Below are positions 1 through 8,879 of a DNA stretch of 64,000 nucleotides, piece by piece. Source of the DNA: CAZGMN01 sp964645765 (GTDB lineage: Bacteria > Acidobacteriota > Aminicenantia > Aminicenantales > Aminicenantaceae); the NCBI GenBank assembly GCA_964645765.1, contig CAZYBE010000005.1, forward strand, positions 51,958-115,957, written 5' to 3'. Position 1 is the stretch's first letter, and the number at the start of each line of letters is the position of its first letter. A model generated the notes under the pieces. That model saw nothing but the letters and a program-made list of their open reading frames with translations, did not search any database and was not told the origin of the DNA. The position numbers and the translations under genes are program-made.

Positions 1-1143
1 CGTGTTAACAGGAACACCGTGCGGGCATTTAGGCTCACACAGGCCGCAGGCGTGGCGGCAGTAAAGCTCTGCGCAGCCTTCTTTATAAGCTGTCAGCTTC
101 GCCTTATCCCGAGCGCTGAGCTTTGAGCCGGAAAGCGGGATGAAGCGCTCCATCTCGTCATAATTTTTCAGCGAGCAGCAGACTGTATTGACATTTGGAT
201 TGTCGAGCACGAACTTGATGGCTGCCGCATTGATTTCATCGAGGTTCTTGAGATCATATTTCTTGATGAATTGTTCAGCCCTGTCAGCCTTGTCTTTAAA
301 CCGTGTTAGCCCCTCCTTGTAAAAAGGATGGATTTCCTTCCCTTCTTTTTCAAGCTGTTCGACTCGTGACTTAAGGAGATAATAAGCGGCCACCGGCTTG
401 GTCTTCATCAGGGCTGTGCCAATCTTTTTCTTCTTGCAGACTTTGAGCACTTTCTTAGCCTGGTCCATCTGCAGGAAGTTGTAGGCCATGAGAAAAACAT
501 CAAACCTTCCGTCATCTGCTGCTGCCAGAAGTATCTTCTCCATAGTCTCTTCTGGGTCTTTGAACCAGAATGAGCCGTGGTGAGATGCGCCCACATGACG
601 GATTTTGCCCTCGGACTTGAGCTGCGCCATGGCAGCATGGAAAGACTCTGTCTTTACGCTTTCGAGCTTATCTGGCAAGTGCATCATCATGCAGTCTATG
701 TATTCTGTATCTAGCTCTTCCAGAGCTTTATAAACACGCTTGATAAGGCCTTCCTTCGATGTGTCACCTTCCATCAACATCTTGGAGTTGATGAAAATCG
801 ACTTGCGGTCGTGTCCCTTGATAGCTTTGCCCACGATTCTGTGGTGGCCTGGATAGCTCTCCGCTGTGTCGATATAGTTCATTCCGGCATCCAGCATGGC
901 GCTCATCAGCCCCTCGTTTTGAACTTGACCGATGGCAAGGTCTGAGACTTTGAACCCAGTCCGGCCGAGGATGCGGTAGCCTTTTATTTTAAGAGAGCTT
1001 ATGTCTTTTGTTTCCTGGCCGTATTTCCCGGCAGTCTCTCTCTCAGATAGCCACCCGGATTTTGTTGCCATTCCGCTGCCAATCATGCCGATGACTGCGG
1101 TTTTCAAAAAGCTCCTTCGTCCAAGATGGATTTTCTTATGCAT
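1..1143 (-). CDS. Tat-exported aldo/keto reductase with C-terminal Fe-S-type cysteines (partial)
   Basis: Read by hand on the minus strand: an open frame from ATG at 1143 to the window edge, 381 codons, so the extreme C-terminus is missing. The N-terminus carries a twin-arginine leader (GRRSFLK, residues 8-14). The AKR tetrad is visible: Asp and Tyr in YIDTAESY, Lys in FINSK and His in MMHLPD, so an NADPH-dependent carbonyl reductase fold with an intact active site is likely. The last visible residues hold a cysteine cluster (C-x3-C-x2-C-x3-C followed by Pro) typical of AKRs with a ferredoxin-like tail. AAGGAGG lies four bases before the start. The physiological substrate is unknown. Exported Tat AKRs with Fe-S tails are common in anaerobic Acidobacteriota- and Bacteroidota-like genomes. 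Confidence 0.88.
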   Translation of the reverse strand, partial: MHKKIHLGRRSFLKTAVIGMIGSGMATKSGWLSERETAGKYGQETKDISSLKIKGYRILGRTGFKVSDLAIGQVQNEGLMSAMLDAGMNYIDTAESYPGHHRIVGKAIKGHDRKSIFINSKMLMEGDTSKEGLIKRVYKALEELDTEYIDCMMMHLPDKLESVKTESFHAAMAQLKSEGKIRHVGASHHGSFWFKDPEETMEKILLAAADDGRFDVFLMAYNFLQMDQAKKVLKVCKKKKIGTALMKTKPVAAYYLLKSRVEQLEKEGKEIHPFYKEGLTRFKDKADRAEQFIKKYDLKNLDEINAAAIKFVLDNPNVNTVCCSLKNYDEMERFIPLSGSKLSARDKAKLTAYKEGCAELYCRHACGLCEPKCPHGVPVNT

Positions 1144-1339
1144 ATCGCCTCCTTGTTTATTCATATATTCATACGTTAGTCTTTTGGCTGGTTTAACTTT
1201 CTTGAGCTTGCCAAGATTTTTTCATTCGAGTTTTTTAATAGAGAATCAGCCACGAAATATATTTTGGGAAAAGGCGAATGTCAATAGAGACAAAAATTAA
1301 ATTCGAGCTTCACAATATTGAAATGTTACGCTGATATTT

Positions 1340-2224
1340 TTAGCCCAGCAGCAAATCTTCGTCCCAGCCAAAATGCTCGACCTTGATATTGTTCCAGTTG
1401 CTCGTTCCCAGCCCATAGACTTTATCAGCAGCCTCTATGCAGAGCGGGGGAGGACTGAGCGGCCAGGGCTCTCCTCTCGTGGCTTTCCTTTTTTCGGTGA
1501 TAATGCGAAGGCAGACAGTATCCACAGCCACAGGGTCTGTCCCTGCGATCAAGCCATTGTAAGCCCATTTGTAACGCGGGTCCACCTGTGGCCCTTTATC
1601 AAAGAGAGGATGAAGAGCATCGACAAGTATGAGACGTGTCTTTCCTTTGACAAAGGGGAGGTTCCAGGTCTCTCCCAGCTTGGCATTGTTTTCATCATGG
1701 TAGTTGCTGGGTCTTCCTGAGTAACGAATGTAAATTTTCATGACTGTCCCCATCCCTGTCAGCCAGTGGGCTTTAAGAGCAGGGAGTGCAATCAGCGCTG
1801 TGCAAGCCTTAGGTTTTTCAGGGCCGCCCTGAGCATCCAGGATTTTATTTTCTGGAATTCCGGCGTCGATGAGCGAGCTTTTGACCGCGACCACAACTTC
1901 TTTGTGCGTTGGATTGAGATGCTCAGTGGAAACCAGGCCCACCGTATCTTCAGGCTTGACGAGACTGAGCCAGGCATCCTTGGTCGTCTTTTGACCCGTA
2001 AATTTGAGCAAAGTCTGGTCGAGCATTGTCTTCAAGACTCTAGGATTGACAGTGTTGCTGGCATCCATGGCCGCTTTGTCGCGCACAATCAAGACCAGGC
2101 TTGGACCGGCTGCTTTTTCTCCGGCCTTCAGCCAACGCTTTCCCATTACGGACATGCCGAGGGTTGCTCCAAGTGTTCCCTGAAGAAAATTTCTTCGAGT
2201 CAATGGCTTTCCTTTAAATGTCAT
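1340..2224 (-). CDS. DUF362 domain Tat-secreted protein
   Basis: 294 residues. A twin-arginine leader (TRRNFLQG, residues 9-16) precedes a domain with the DUF362 hallmark, a Leu-Pro-x-x-Lys-x-His segment followed by GMGTVMK around residues 148-165, and a late Asp-Pro-Val-Ala-Val-Asp motif (GTDPVAVD) also typical of the family. Many DUF362 proteins carry a fused ferredoxin domain; this one does not. Function of the family is not established; it is often found with redox proteins. It starts 26 bases after the stop of the upstream membrane-anchored gene (2250-3398) and is followed after 196 bases by the Tat aldo/keto reductase, so two Tat substrates with redox links sit next to each other. SD AAAGGAGG precedes the ATG. 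Confidence 0.82.
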   Translation of the reverse strand: MTFKGKPLTRRNFLQGTLGATLGMSVMGKRWLKAGEKAAGPSLVLIVRDKAAMDASNTVNPRVLKTMLDQTLLKFTGQKTTKDAWLSLVKPEDTVGLVSTEHLNPTHKEVVVAVKSSLIDAGIPENKILDAQGGPEKPKACTALIALPALKAHWLTGMGTVMKIYIRYSGRPSNYHDENNAKLGETWNLPFVKGKTRLILVDALHPLFDKGPQVDPRYKWAYNGLIAGTDPVAVDTVCLRIITEKRKATRGEPWPLSPPPLCIEAADKVYGLGTSNWNNIKVEHFGWDEDLLLG

Positions 2225-2249
2225 GCCATACCTCCTTTTAAATTGAATC

Positions 2250-3398
2250 CTATTTTATTTGATTAATGATTGTCTTAGCAGTCTCCTGGTCAGGGCATTC
2301 AAAAATGAATGCTATAGCATTGTCTCGGAGCTTATATCCCATCCAGCCATCTTCCACGGAGAAAACATTCGCCATTTCCTTAGATGAAACGGGCTGCTGG
2401 GCAATTAGATATTCGGGAAGATAGGCTCTGTGGAAATGGGTAAGCGCCTGGCTGGCATGCTTATTATCAGAGTATCGCACCATAAGGAACTGGATGCGCT
2501 TTTTTTCCTTTGCATCTTTTCTTTCATAGGGAGACGTGACCGCTTCTGAGCTGAGGCTCAGGTCAAGCATGTTTTCCTGGCCGAGATAATAAAGAGAGTT
2601 CAGCACGAGATGAGAACGGAAAAAGGTTGCTCTTTCCTTGAGCAGCACCCAGTCCGAGCGGAAAGAGTCTGGAAGGCGTTGGAACAAGTTTGGCGCCTGA
2701 GGATTTCTTCGGCCTTTGACGATGGAGCGGCCGAGCGTAAGAACCGCCTCCTTTGATTCTGACGTTTCCTGGGAAGCCATTACCCTGGCGTAGATAGCAT
2801 CCGACCAGATCCGAAGCAGCCCCTCGCCGTAGAGTGCTCTGGGCAAGGAAGAGTTTCCGCTTCCTGCATTTTCTTGCGGAGATTGACACAAATCAACTGG
2901 CTCGCCTCCCCAATCCAGGGAAAGCAGGCCAAAAGCATCGTCCGCTGTCTTCATGAAATAGAGCTCGACGAGGATGGCCTTCTGGGTTCGAGACTCGAAC
3001 TCCCAAGCTTCAAGGTGGTCGAAGCAATAGCCGAGGTAGATCTCCCCGGCGCCGTCCATATAATCAAAAATGTTCTTGGCGTTGGCGAGTCGGGGCGAAT
3101 CTGGCCTTGTCCAGAGTCCGACGGTCTTGGGAAGGATAGGTTTTGATTCTGGCATCTTTCCCTCTGATTTATTGAGCGTAAAGGAGATAAAGAGAATTGC
3201 CGGCAGACATAAGTACACGACACAAAACAGGGCGCGAGTCCATTTTTTACCAATTTGATTATTACTCTTCTGACTCACTTTCGCTCTGCCGGTTTTTTCT
3301 AAATATTCTATCGAATATAAAAGAAATTTGCGAGAATTTCCGTCTTCAGAGCTTTCAATTTCTAGGGAAGATTTCTGTAAAGATGCTCGCTCAGGCAA
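2250..3398 (-). CDS. membrane-anchored DUF6599-like protein
   Basis: Up to 382 residues; the first codon of the longest frame is TTG at 3398 without a clear ribosome site, so the start is uncertain. A single membrane segment (residues about 54-75, ALFCVVYLCLPAILFISF) is followed by an extracytoplasmic domain. The domain contains FDYMDGAGEIYL and a Trp/Glu-rich segment that I recognise as the DUF6599 type, and a repeat-like second half with GYKLRDNAIAF near the C-terminus. No catalytic motif is visible. It lies 7 bases from the AI-2E family permease gene upstream and 26 bases from the DUF362 gene downstream, so the three probably share a transcript. Family assignment is from memory of similar Acidobacteriota proteins; function unknown. 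Confidence 0.65.
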   Translation of the reverse strand: MPERASLQKSSLEIESSEDGNSRKFLLYSIEYLEKTGRAKVSQKSNNQIGKKWTRALFCVVYLCLPAILFISFTLNKSEGKMPESKPILPKTVGLWTRPDSPRLANAKNIFDYMDGAGEIYLGYCFDHLEAWEFESRTQKAILVELYFMKTADDAFGLLSLDWGGEPVDLCQSPQENAGSGNSSLPRALYGEGLLRIWSDAIYARVMASQETSESKEAVLTLGRSIVKGRRNPQAPNLFQRLPDSFRSDWVLLKERATFFRSHLVLNSLYYLGQENMLDLSLSSEAVTSPYERKDAKEKKRIQFLMVRYSDNKHASQALTHFHRAYLPEYLIAQQPVSSKEMANVFSVEDGWMGYKLRDNAIAFIFECPDQETAKTIINQIK

Positions 3399-3405
3399 AA
3401 TTTTT

Positions 3406-4503
3406 TCAAGCTTTGAGAGCCGAGCTAATTTTATAATTCTTTAATCCCCAACTCAGCTGAGAAATAACAACCTTGATAACCCCTACAAGGGGAACTGCAA
3501 GAAGCATCCCCGACACGCCTGCTATTTTACCGCCGATAATCACCACCACCAGCACAGTCAGGGGATGCATGTCAACGCTTTTAGAAACAACGAGGGGGGT
3601 AATAACAACATTGTCAATGACCTGGATCAAGATAAAAACGATAGCAACCCATAAAAGCACGACTCCCAGATTGGCAGGGTTATTCAAGATGGTTAAGGCC
3701 AAAGCAAGAAGCATGCCTATAATCGGCCCAATATAAGGGATGATATTAAGCAACCCACGTAAGCCTCCGACGAATACAAAATAGGGGACAGGATCATGGA
3801 AAACTCTGTTGATGATGAACAGGCCGATAATCGAAAGGATTCCAACAATTAGAGCAGCAATAGCTTGACCCTGGATATACTTTGTGACCTGGTCTCCTGT
3901 TTTATTAAAAATGTTCAAGGAAAGCTCAAAATATTGGTTGGGGACCTTGGAGATTAAGGCTTTCTTGAACTGCCTTGAATCCTTGATCAAGAAAAAAGTG
4001 ACAACCGGAATGATGACGATCGAAGCCAGAAATGAGCCGACACTTTTAAGAAGCCCTTCTAAGCTGCCAAGCAATTTGATGCCAAAGCTGTTCAGCCGTG
4101 CAAGGACATTCTTTGCCAGCTCAGGGTTATGGAAATGTTTATTGAAGAAACTTTCTATTTTTTGAGTGAAGTCTAAAATGATATCCGATTGAAGCTTGGT
4201 AATGAGCGCCTCTACAGAATTTATGATGCGCGGTATAATCATCCAGAACGAAAGGACAAGAAGGGCGAGGACAAGAACTATAACCAGAACAATAGCCAAG
4301 CCATGCTTAACCCCCCTGCTTTCTAAGACGTCAACCAAGGGACTGAGGAGAATGGAGAGTAACCCGGAGATGATCAATATGATCAGGACATCTTTGACAA
4401 AAGGAAAAACGATGATGACAGCAAGGATAAAAAGAATAATCAGAAATATGCGCCAGAATGTCCTCAGGATTTGAGAGTAGAGCTGAAAAGTATAACTATC
4501 CAT
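3406..4503 (-). CDS. AI-2E family transporter (PerM-type permease)
   Basis: 365 residues of a polytopic inner-membrane protein with about seven to eight hydrophobic helices. The order is characteristic of the AI-2E transporter (PF01594) family: two N-terminal helices, a hydrophilic amphipathic region around residues 95-150, then the conserved segment GLLNIIPYIGPIIG at roughly residue 245, followed by two more helices. Members include putative autoinducer-2 exporters, sodium/proton antiporters and permeases of unknown substrate, so the substrate cannot be given. The ATG at 4503 is the first codon of the conserved part. The gene ends 7 bases before the DUF6599-like gene. Confidence 0.9.
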   Translation of the reverse strand: MDSYTFQLYSQILRTFWRIFLIILFILAVIIVFPFVKDVLIILIISGLLSILLSPLVDVLESRGVKHGLAIVLVIVLVLALLVLSFWMIIPRIINSVEALITKLQSDIILDFTQKIESFFNKHFHNPELAKNVLARLNSFGIKLLGSLEGLLKSVGSFLASIVIIPVVTFFLIKDSRQFKKALISKVPNQYFELSLNIFNKTGDQVTKYIQGQAIAALIVGILSIIGLFIINRVFHDPVPYFVFVGGLRGLLNIIPYIGPIIGMLLALALTILNNPANLGVVLLWVAIVFILIQVIDNVVITPLVVSKSVDMHPLTVLVVVIIGGKIAGVSGMLLAVPLVGVIKVVISQLSWGLKNYKISSALKA

Positions 4504-4614
4504 CCAGAAACTTTTATAATATCTAAGTCGAACTTATCTGGTCAAATTCGTCATCTAGAATATATCTCGATAAGCTTAAAGTCAAGCTGGATGGAAAAAG
4601 TAAAAGAGAATTTC

Positions 4615-5523
4615 TTACTCTTTCAGCTTTGCGGTTCCTGTTCCTGTCTTGATATAGACCCGAGGCGATTTTTTACCTTTTGTGAAGGATTTCAGCAGAT
4701 ATTTGTGATCTCCTTCCATATACTCTTCTTCTTTGTCAAATTTAAGCGGAGAGACAATGCGGCCTCGCCTGGCTTGAGCGCTGAACTCAAAATATCCTTG
4801 GATGGGAATACCTTGCATATCGACAACAGCGTCGCCAGTTCCTGAGCTTGCAGTCAAATCAAAGTCTTCTCCTTTCGGAGAAAAAACTTCCACATCTCCA
4901 GTTCCGGAGTTGAAATCTCCCTCAAGGTCGATTGTAAGGCCATGAGCCTCAACATCTCCTGTGCCGCTGTTAGCGTTAAAATTCCCCTTTGAATTTTCAA
5001 TCTTTACCCTGCCAGTGCCGCTGTTTAATTTAAACTCGCCTTCGGAGCCATGAACGTCAACATCTCCTGTTCCCGAGTTTACCTTGAACTTTCCTTTTGC
5101 ATTATCGACCTCGATGTCGCCGGTTCCTGTATTGCCGTCGATTTTTGCGGTTGAGCCGCTGATAATCAAATTTCCAGTCCCAGAATTGAAATCAATTTCA
5201 GTATTGTCCGGCACAGCAACCGTCCACCTGGAATATCCCCGGGGATTATTTCCATGAAACTTTTCCTCCAAGTAGAGCACTCGTGCTCTTTCTTCAAGCT
5301 TAGGCTCGAAGACATCGCCTTCATAAGAATAAACTAGATGGACATGAATTTGGCCGTCACTGCTCTTTTCGATGCGGCAATCGCCCAGCGCAAGCTTGAG
5401 CCTGACTTCTTCTTTTGGGCCGAACGTCTTTTGCATTTCTTTCTCAGGAGCGGCAAAAAGAGTTACGGACATAAACAAGAAGAGAAACAAGGCTAAAAAA
5501 ATGGCGATTTTTGTAATTCTCAT
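4615..5523 (-). CDS. exported DUF4097-type beta-repeat protein
   Basis: 302 residues with a cleavable signal peptide (residues 1-24, ending LFAAPEK). The middle, residues about 105-225, is built of a roughly 19-residue repeat with the signature SGTGDVEV / NSGTGRVKI, expected to form a right-handed beta-helix as in DUF4097 (adhesin-like) proteins. No enzymatic motif is visible. DUF4097 proteins are cell-envelope proteins of unknown role, often near regulators or anti-sigma factors. SD AGGAGGAAAGGA precedes the ATG. It stands alone, 111 bases upstream of the AI-2E permease and 250 bases downstream of the propeller/AraC regulator. Confidence 0.8.
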   Translation of the reverse strand: MRITKIAIFLALFLFLFMSVTLFAAPEKEMQKTFGPKEEVRLKLALGDCRIEKSSDGQIHVHLVYSYEGDVFEPKLEERARVLYLEEKFHGNNPRGYSRWTVAVPDNTEIDFNSGTGNLIISGSTAKIDGNTGTGDIEVDNAKGKFKVNSGTGDVDVHGSEGEFKLNSGTGRVKIENSKGNFNANSGTGDVEAHGLTIDLEGDFNSGTGDVEVFSPKGEDFDLTASSGTGDAVVDMQGIPIQGYFEFSAQARRGRIVSPLKFDKEEEYMEGDHKYLLKSFTKGKKSPRVYIKTGTGTAKLKE

Positions 5524-5773
5524 ATTCCTTTCCTCCTATTTAAATTTGAGATATTCATTCCATTTTTCAGGATTCACGACTCTTAATTTAATGTTCCAAA
5601 ACATAATTGTCGTCTGGAATTGAAATCTCGTACGCCAAAAAGAGTGCGATATTATAATCTCGAACACCGACCCCGGCTTTATCCACTGCGAAGCGGATTG
5701 CCCCGCAGGCCTTTTCACATTCTATACAGGCTGCAATTTCGGAAAGACAGTCATGAGATATGTGGAAGCGGAT

Positions 5774-8512
5774 TTAGCGGAGATGCTTCTTTCTGTATTC
5801 AGAGGGGGTCGTGCCTTCAAATTTCTTAAAGGCGGCGTTGAATACGGATTTTGAGTAAAATCCCGTGCTGAGCAGAATGTCCAGGATTGAGCTATCTCTT
5901 TCTTCCGGGTCGGCCAGCTTTCGCTTCGCCTCTTCAATCCTGTATTTATTGATGAAGTCATTGTAGCTCAGTCCAAACCGCTCATTGATAATTTGCGAGA
6001 GGTGGTTGTAGTGAATCCTGAGCCTTTGGGACAGGTCTCTCAGCGTCAAATCCGGATCCAGAAAGAGTTTCTCTTCTTCCACAAGATGAAGGAGCTTGGG
6101 CATAACCTCTTCAGCTTTTCCCGGATGAAGCGCAGATGTCTTATACTTCTCCAGCCGTTTTCTGGATTTCTTTCGATAAAAGATGAAGAAGCTGGTGCCG
6201 CTTATGGATAGAATGACAAGAAAGAGGATAAAATGAAAAACCGGCTTGCGGTAAATTGGAGAAAGAATCTCAAATTCAAAGGCTGCGCCCTGGTCATTCC
6301 ATATGCCGTCGTTATTTGCAGCCTTTACCAAGAAGCGGTACTTTCCCGGATCAAGGCCGGGGTAGGCGGCGGCTCGTCTGTCCTCAGGGCCAACATCGAT
6401 AAAATCACGGTCATAGCCTTCCAGCTTATAACTGAAGCGGATTTTGTCCGGAGCTGAAAAATCGAGGGCTGTGAAATGAAACTCGAGCATTCTGACTTTG
6501 TGGGAAAGAGCAACCGTCTCTTCACCAATTATTGAGCTGTTATCGGCGAACACATCTTCAATAACCACCTCTGGAGGCTCTCTTTTTGTGGTCATCGTCT
6601 TCGGGTCGAAGACAGCAATCCCTTTCACGGTAGGGAAGTAGAGTTGGCCTGAGCTTGCTTTCCAGGATGAAGGCTGTCCGCCTCCCAGACACTGCCGGCT
6701 GGGCATGCCGTCAGCCTCATCATAAGAGGTCGAATGAACAGAACGGGTCATTTGCTCGGAATAATCGTTCAGCTCTTTGCGGCTTAATTTGAAGACACCT
6801 TTGTAGGTGCTCATCCACAGGTTTTCGCTTTCGTCTTCAGCTATGCTGAAAATATAGTTATCCAGCAGGCCTGCTTTCGCCGTTAAGGAGGTCATCTTTC
6901 CCTTGAACCAGCGCTTTAGGCCACTGCCGTTTGTTCCTACCCAGAGAACGCCTTCTCTGTCTTCATAAAGAGAGATGACATCAGGCTCAGAGCTTTCACT
7001 TTCATCATGGACTATCTCGAAAGATTGGCCTGAGAATTTGAACAGCCCTTGTTTTGTCCCGGCATACAGGATTCCTTCATGGTTTTCCAGCAAGACGCGG
7101 ATATGATGTCCGATTAGGCCGGTTCGACTGTCACCCATATCAAGCCTTCCCCCGCTGAATCTGACCAGTCCATTTTCTGTTCCGACCCATAGTGTTCCCG
7201 CACTGTCTTGAATTATAGCCGTGACATTATTCGAAGACAGGCCATTTTCTGTGGTCAATAAGGCTATTCTCCCCTTCCTCAGGATGTTTATTCCGGCTCC
7301 CTCAGTTCCTATCCATAAGTCGCCTTTATGGTCTTCAAAGAGCACCCTTATGCGGTTGCTGGATAAGCCGCTCTTGCTGTTGATGATTTCGACGGCTCTG
7401 CCATTTTTCATTCTACAGAGGCCGCTGTTTCTTGTCGCTATCCAGAAAGAGCCGTCATGGTCCTGGAGCACGGCCTGAACGGAATTCTCAGGAAGCCCGT
7501 TGCTTTTGGTGATGCTTCGAACCCTGGCCTCTTTGAGCTGAATAAGGCCGCCTGCATCGGTTCCAACCCAGAGATTTCCGTCGCGGTCTTGTAAGAAGCT
7601 ATGGATGAAATCATCAGGGAAACCATCTTTTGATGATAATTCTCGCATAATTCCCTTGCTCATTCGTTTCAGACCATCAGCCATTGTGCCGATCCATAAC
7701 ATGCTCTGTTCGTCATCGAATATGGCTGTTATGGGAGTGTATTTGGTGCCAGAGACAGAACTGACAGCACCTGTCTCTCTCTTGAGAGAATAGAGTCCTT
7801 CCAGCGTTCCTATCCAGATATTGCCCAGCCTGTCTGCTGACAAAGAGAGCACTGTCATATTCAAGAGGCCGTCATCGTAACCGAAAACACGAATTACTCT
7901 TTCCTTGAACTGCGCTAAACCGCCTCTCATGGTTCCTATCCACAGGTCCCCCCAGTTGTCAAATGCTAAGGCAGTGATGATGTTGTCATACAGTCCGTCT
8001 CGAGTCGTATAGATTTTAAATCCATCCAGACCCAAGCGATTGAGGCCATAATCTGTGCCCAGCCAAAGATTTCCCTTCCAATCACTGGTTATGGCGTTTA
8101 TATGATTGTTGGATAATCCCTCCTGAGTTGTATAGTTTCTCCACGACCCATTATCGAATGAGCACAGGCCGCCCCCATCAGTTCCTATCCAGAGGACATT
8201 TTCCTTATCTTCATACAGAGCAAGAACTCTATCGTTCTTCAGGGCAGGAGTATTCCATCTTGTGAAAACTTTGAAGCGAACACCGTCAAAGCGGACAAGG
8301 CCTGCCGATGTTCCCAACCATAAGTAGCCTTCATGAGTCTGAACAAGAGCAAGGATGGTATTCTGCGGCAGGCCGGATTCAGCGGTCCATGACCTGAGCA
8401 GATATTCATTCAGGTCTTTGGCGGGGTTCAAAGCCAGGGCATCGTGCGCTGGGAAAAAGATTAAGGAGGAAAAGATACTGAAGGAGATGACTGTTTTAGC
8501 CCATCCGCGCAT
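5774..8512 (-). CDS. transmembrane regulator: Reg_prop propellers, Y_Y_Y domain, AraC-type HTH
   Basis: About 912 residues. I place the start at ATG 8512 because a clean signal peptide follows (WAKTVISFSIFSSLIFFPA); the frame stays open 81 codons further upstream through a hairpin-rich region. The periplasmic part holds some fourteen repeats of the LWIGT-DGGL / NLWVGT type (two Reg_prop beta-propellers), then a Y_Y_Y domain (FSYKLEGYDRDF). One membrane helix (FHFILFLVILSISGTSFFIF) follows, then a short linker and an AraC/HTH_18 DNA-binding domain ending in GTTPSEYRKKHLR. Hybrid two-component systems of this family carry histidine kinase and receiver domains between membrane and HTH; both are absent here, so the protein looks like a one-component membrane regulator. 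Ligand is probably a carbohydrate or polymer fragment (inference from the family). Confidence 0.87.
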   Translation of the reverse strand: MRGWAKTVISFSIFSSLIFFPAHDALALNPAKDLNEYLLRSWTAESGLPQNTILALVQTHEGYLWLGTSAGLVRFDGVRFKVFTRWNTPALKNDRVLALYEDKENVLWIGTDGGGLCSFDNGSWRNYTTQEGLSNNHINAITSDWKGNLWLGTDYGLNRLGLDGFKIYTTRDGLYDNIITALAFDNWGDLWIGTMRGGLAQFKERVIRVFGYDDGLLNMTVLSLSADRLGNIWIGTLEGLYSLKRETGAVSSVSGTKYTPITAIFDDEQSMLWIGTMADGLKRMSKGIMRELSSKDGFPDDFIHSFLQDRDGNLWVGTDAGGLIQLKEARVRSITKSNGLPENSVQAVLQDHDGSFWIATRNSGLCRMKNGRAVEIINSKSGLSSNRIRVLFEDHKGDLWIGTEGAGINILRKGRIALLTTENGLSSNNVTAIIQDSAGTLWVGTENGLVRFSGGRLDMGDSRTGLIGHHIRVLLENHEGILYAGTKQGLFKFSGQSFEIVHDESESSEPDVISLYEDREGVLWVGTNGSGLKRWFKGKMTSLTAKAGLLDNYIFSIAEDESENLWMSTYKGVFKLSRKELNDYSEQMTRSVHSTSYDEADGMPSRQCLGGGQPSSWKASSGQLYFPTVKGIAVFDPKTMTTKREPPEVVIEDVFADNSSIIGEETVALSHKVRMLEFHFTALDFSAPDKIRFSYKLEGYDRDFIDVGPEDRRAAAYPGLDPGKYRFLVKAANNDGIWNDQGAAFEFEILSPIYRKPVFHFILFLVILSISGTSFFIFYRKKSRKRLEKYKTSALHPGKAEEVMPKLLHLVEEEKLFLDPDLTLRDLSQRLRIHYNHLSQIINERFGLSYNDFINKYRIEEAKRKLADPEERDSSILDILLSTGFYSKSVFNAAFKKFEGTTPSEYRKKHLR

Positions 8513-8586
8513 CTTCAAAGGCCAATCTCGTCCTCTCTTAGTCCCGTTAAATACGATTGCACAGAGGAAATACAAAGTCAACCTTG

Positions 8587-8614
8587 AAGGGGGAACCGCT
8601 TCGCCTTCCCCCTT
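8587..8614. repeat. inverted repeat AAGGGGGAA / TTCCCCCTT
   Basis: Perfect 9-bp arms at 8587-8595 and 8606-8614 around a 10-base loop. On the minus strand it would lie in the leader of the regulator gene. Confidence 0.7.
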
Positions 8615-8676
8615 CCAATGGTCGCTTCGCTCGCTGCCTCTCCTTCTCGGGCAGGGCATGAAACCCCGGCCTGTGA

Positions 8677-8698
8677 CCAAGGGGGCATAATCCCTTGG
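8677..8698. repeat. inverted repeat CCAAGGG / CCCTTGG
   Basis: Perfect 7-bp arms at 8677-8683 and 8692-8698 with an 8-base loop, second of three hairpins in this intergenic region. Confidence 0.6.
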
Positions 8699-8705
8699 AA
8701 TCCCC

Positions 8706-8753
8706 GACGATCGTTTCCCGGCGGTAAGCCGCGGGGCATATGAAACGATCGTC
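8706..8753. repeat. 12-bp inverted repeat GACGATCGTTTC / GAAACGATCGTC
   Basis: Perfect 12-bp arms at 8706-8717 and 8742-8753. Each arm contains the self-complementary core CGATCG, and the loop holds a small internal CGGC/GCCG stem. The layout resembles a REP/MITE-like element or a dimeric operator rather than an intrinsic terminator, since no T-run follows on either strand. Confidence 0.75.
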
Positions 8754-8879
8754 AATAAGGAATGAAGACTTGCAACTTTTTTTACAATCAGTCGTAATAA
8801 ATAGTAGTAAACTTCTATGCATTACGCTATAAGGAAAACCTTATTTCATTTTATAGCGAACAAAAAAGGAGGAGATCTC

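Larger units (their letters stand above)
8513..8879. other. intergenic region between divergent genes, hairpin-rich
   Basis: About 365 bases separate the divergently transcribed AraC-type regulator (minus) and the serine hydrolase (plus). The left two thirds (8585-8755) are noticeably more GC-rich than the flanks and hold three inverted repeats, listed separately. The right part (8756-8864) is AT-rich and presumably carries the promoter for the plus-strand gene; I could not pick a convincing -35/-10 pair. Confidence 0.6.

Noticed and set aside
1001..1300. Plus-strand ORF over the AKR gene start
   Set aside because: It overlaps the Tat leader of the minus-strand AKR and has no ribosome site or protein-like sequence.
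8513..8755. Extension of the AraC regulator to the upstream ATG at 8755
   Set aside because: The extra 81 residues lie in the hairpin cluster and precede a clean signal peptide starting at 8512.
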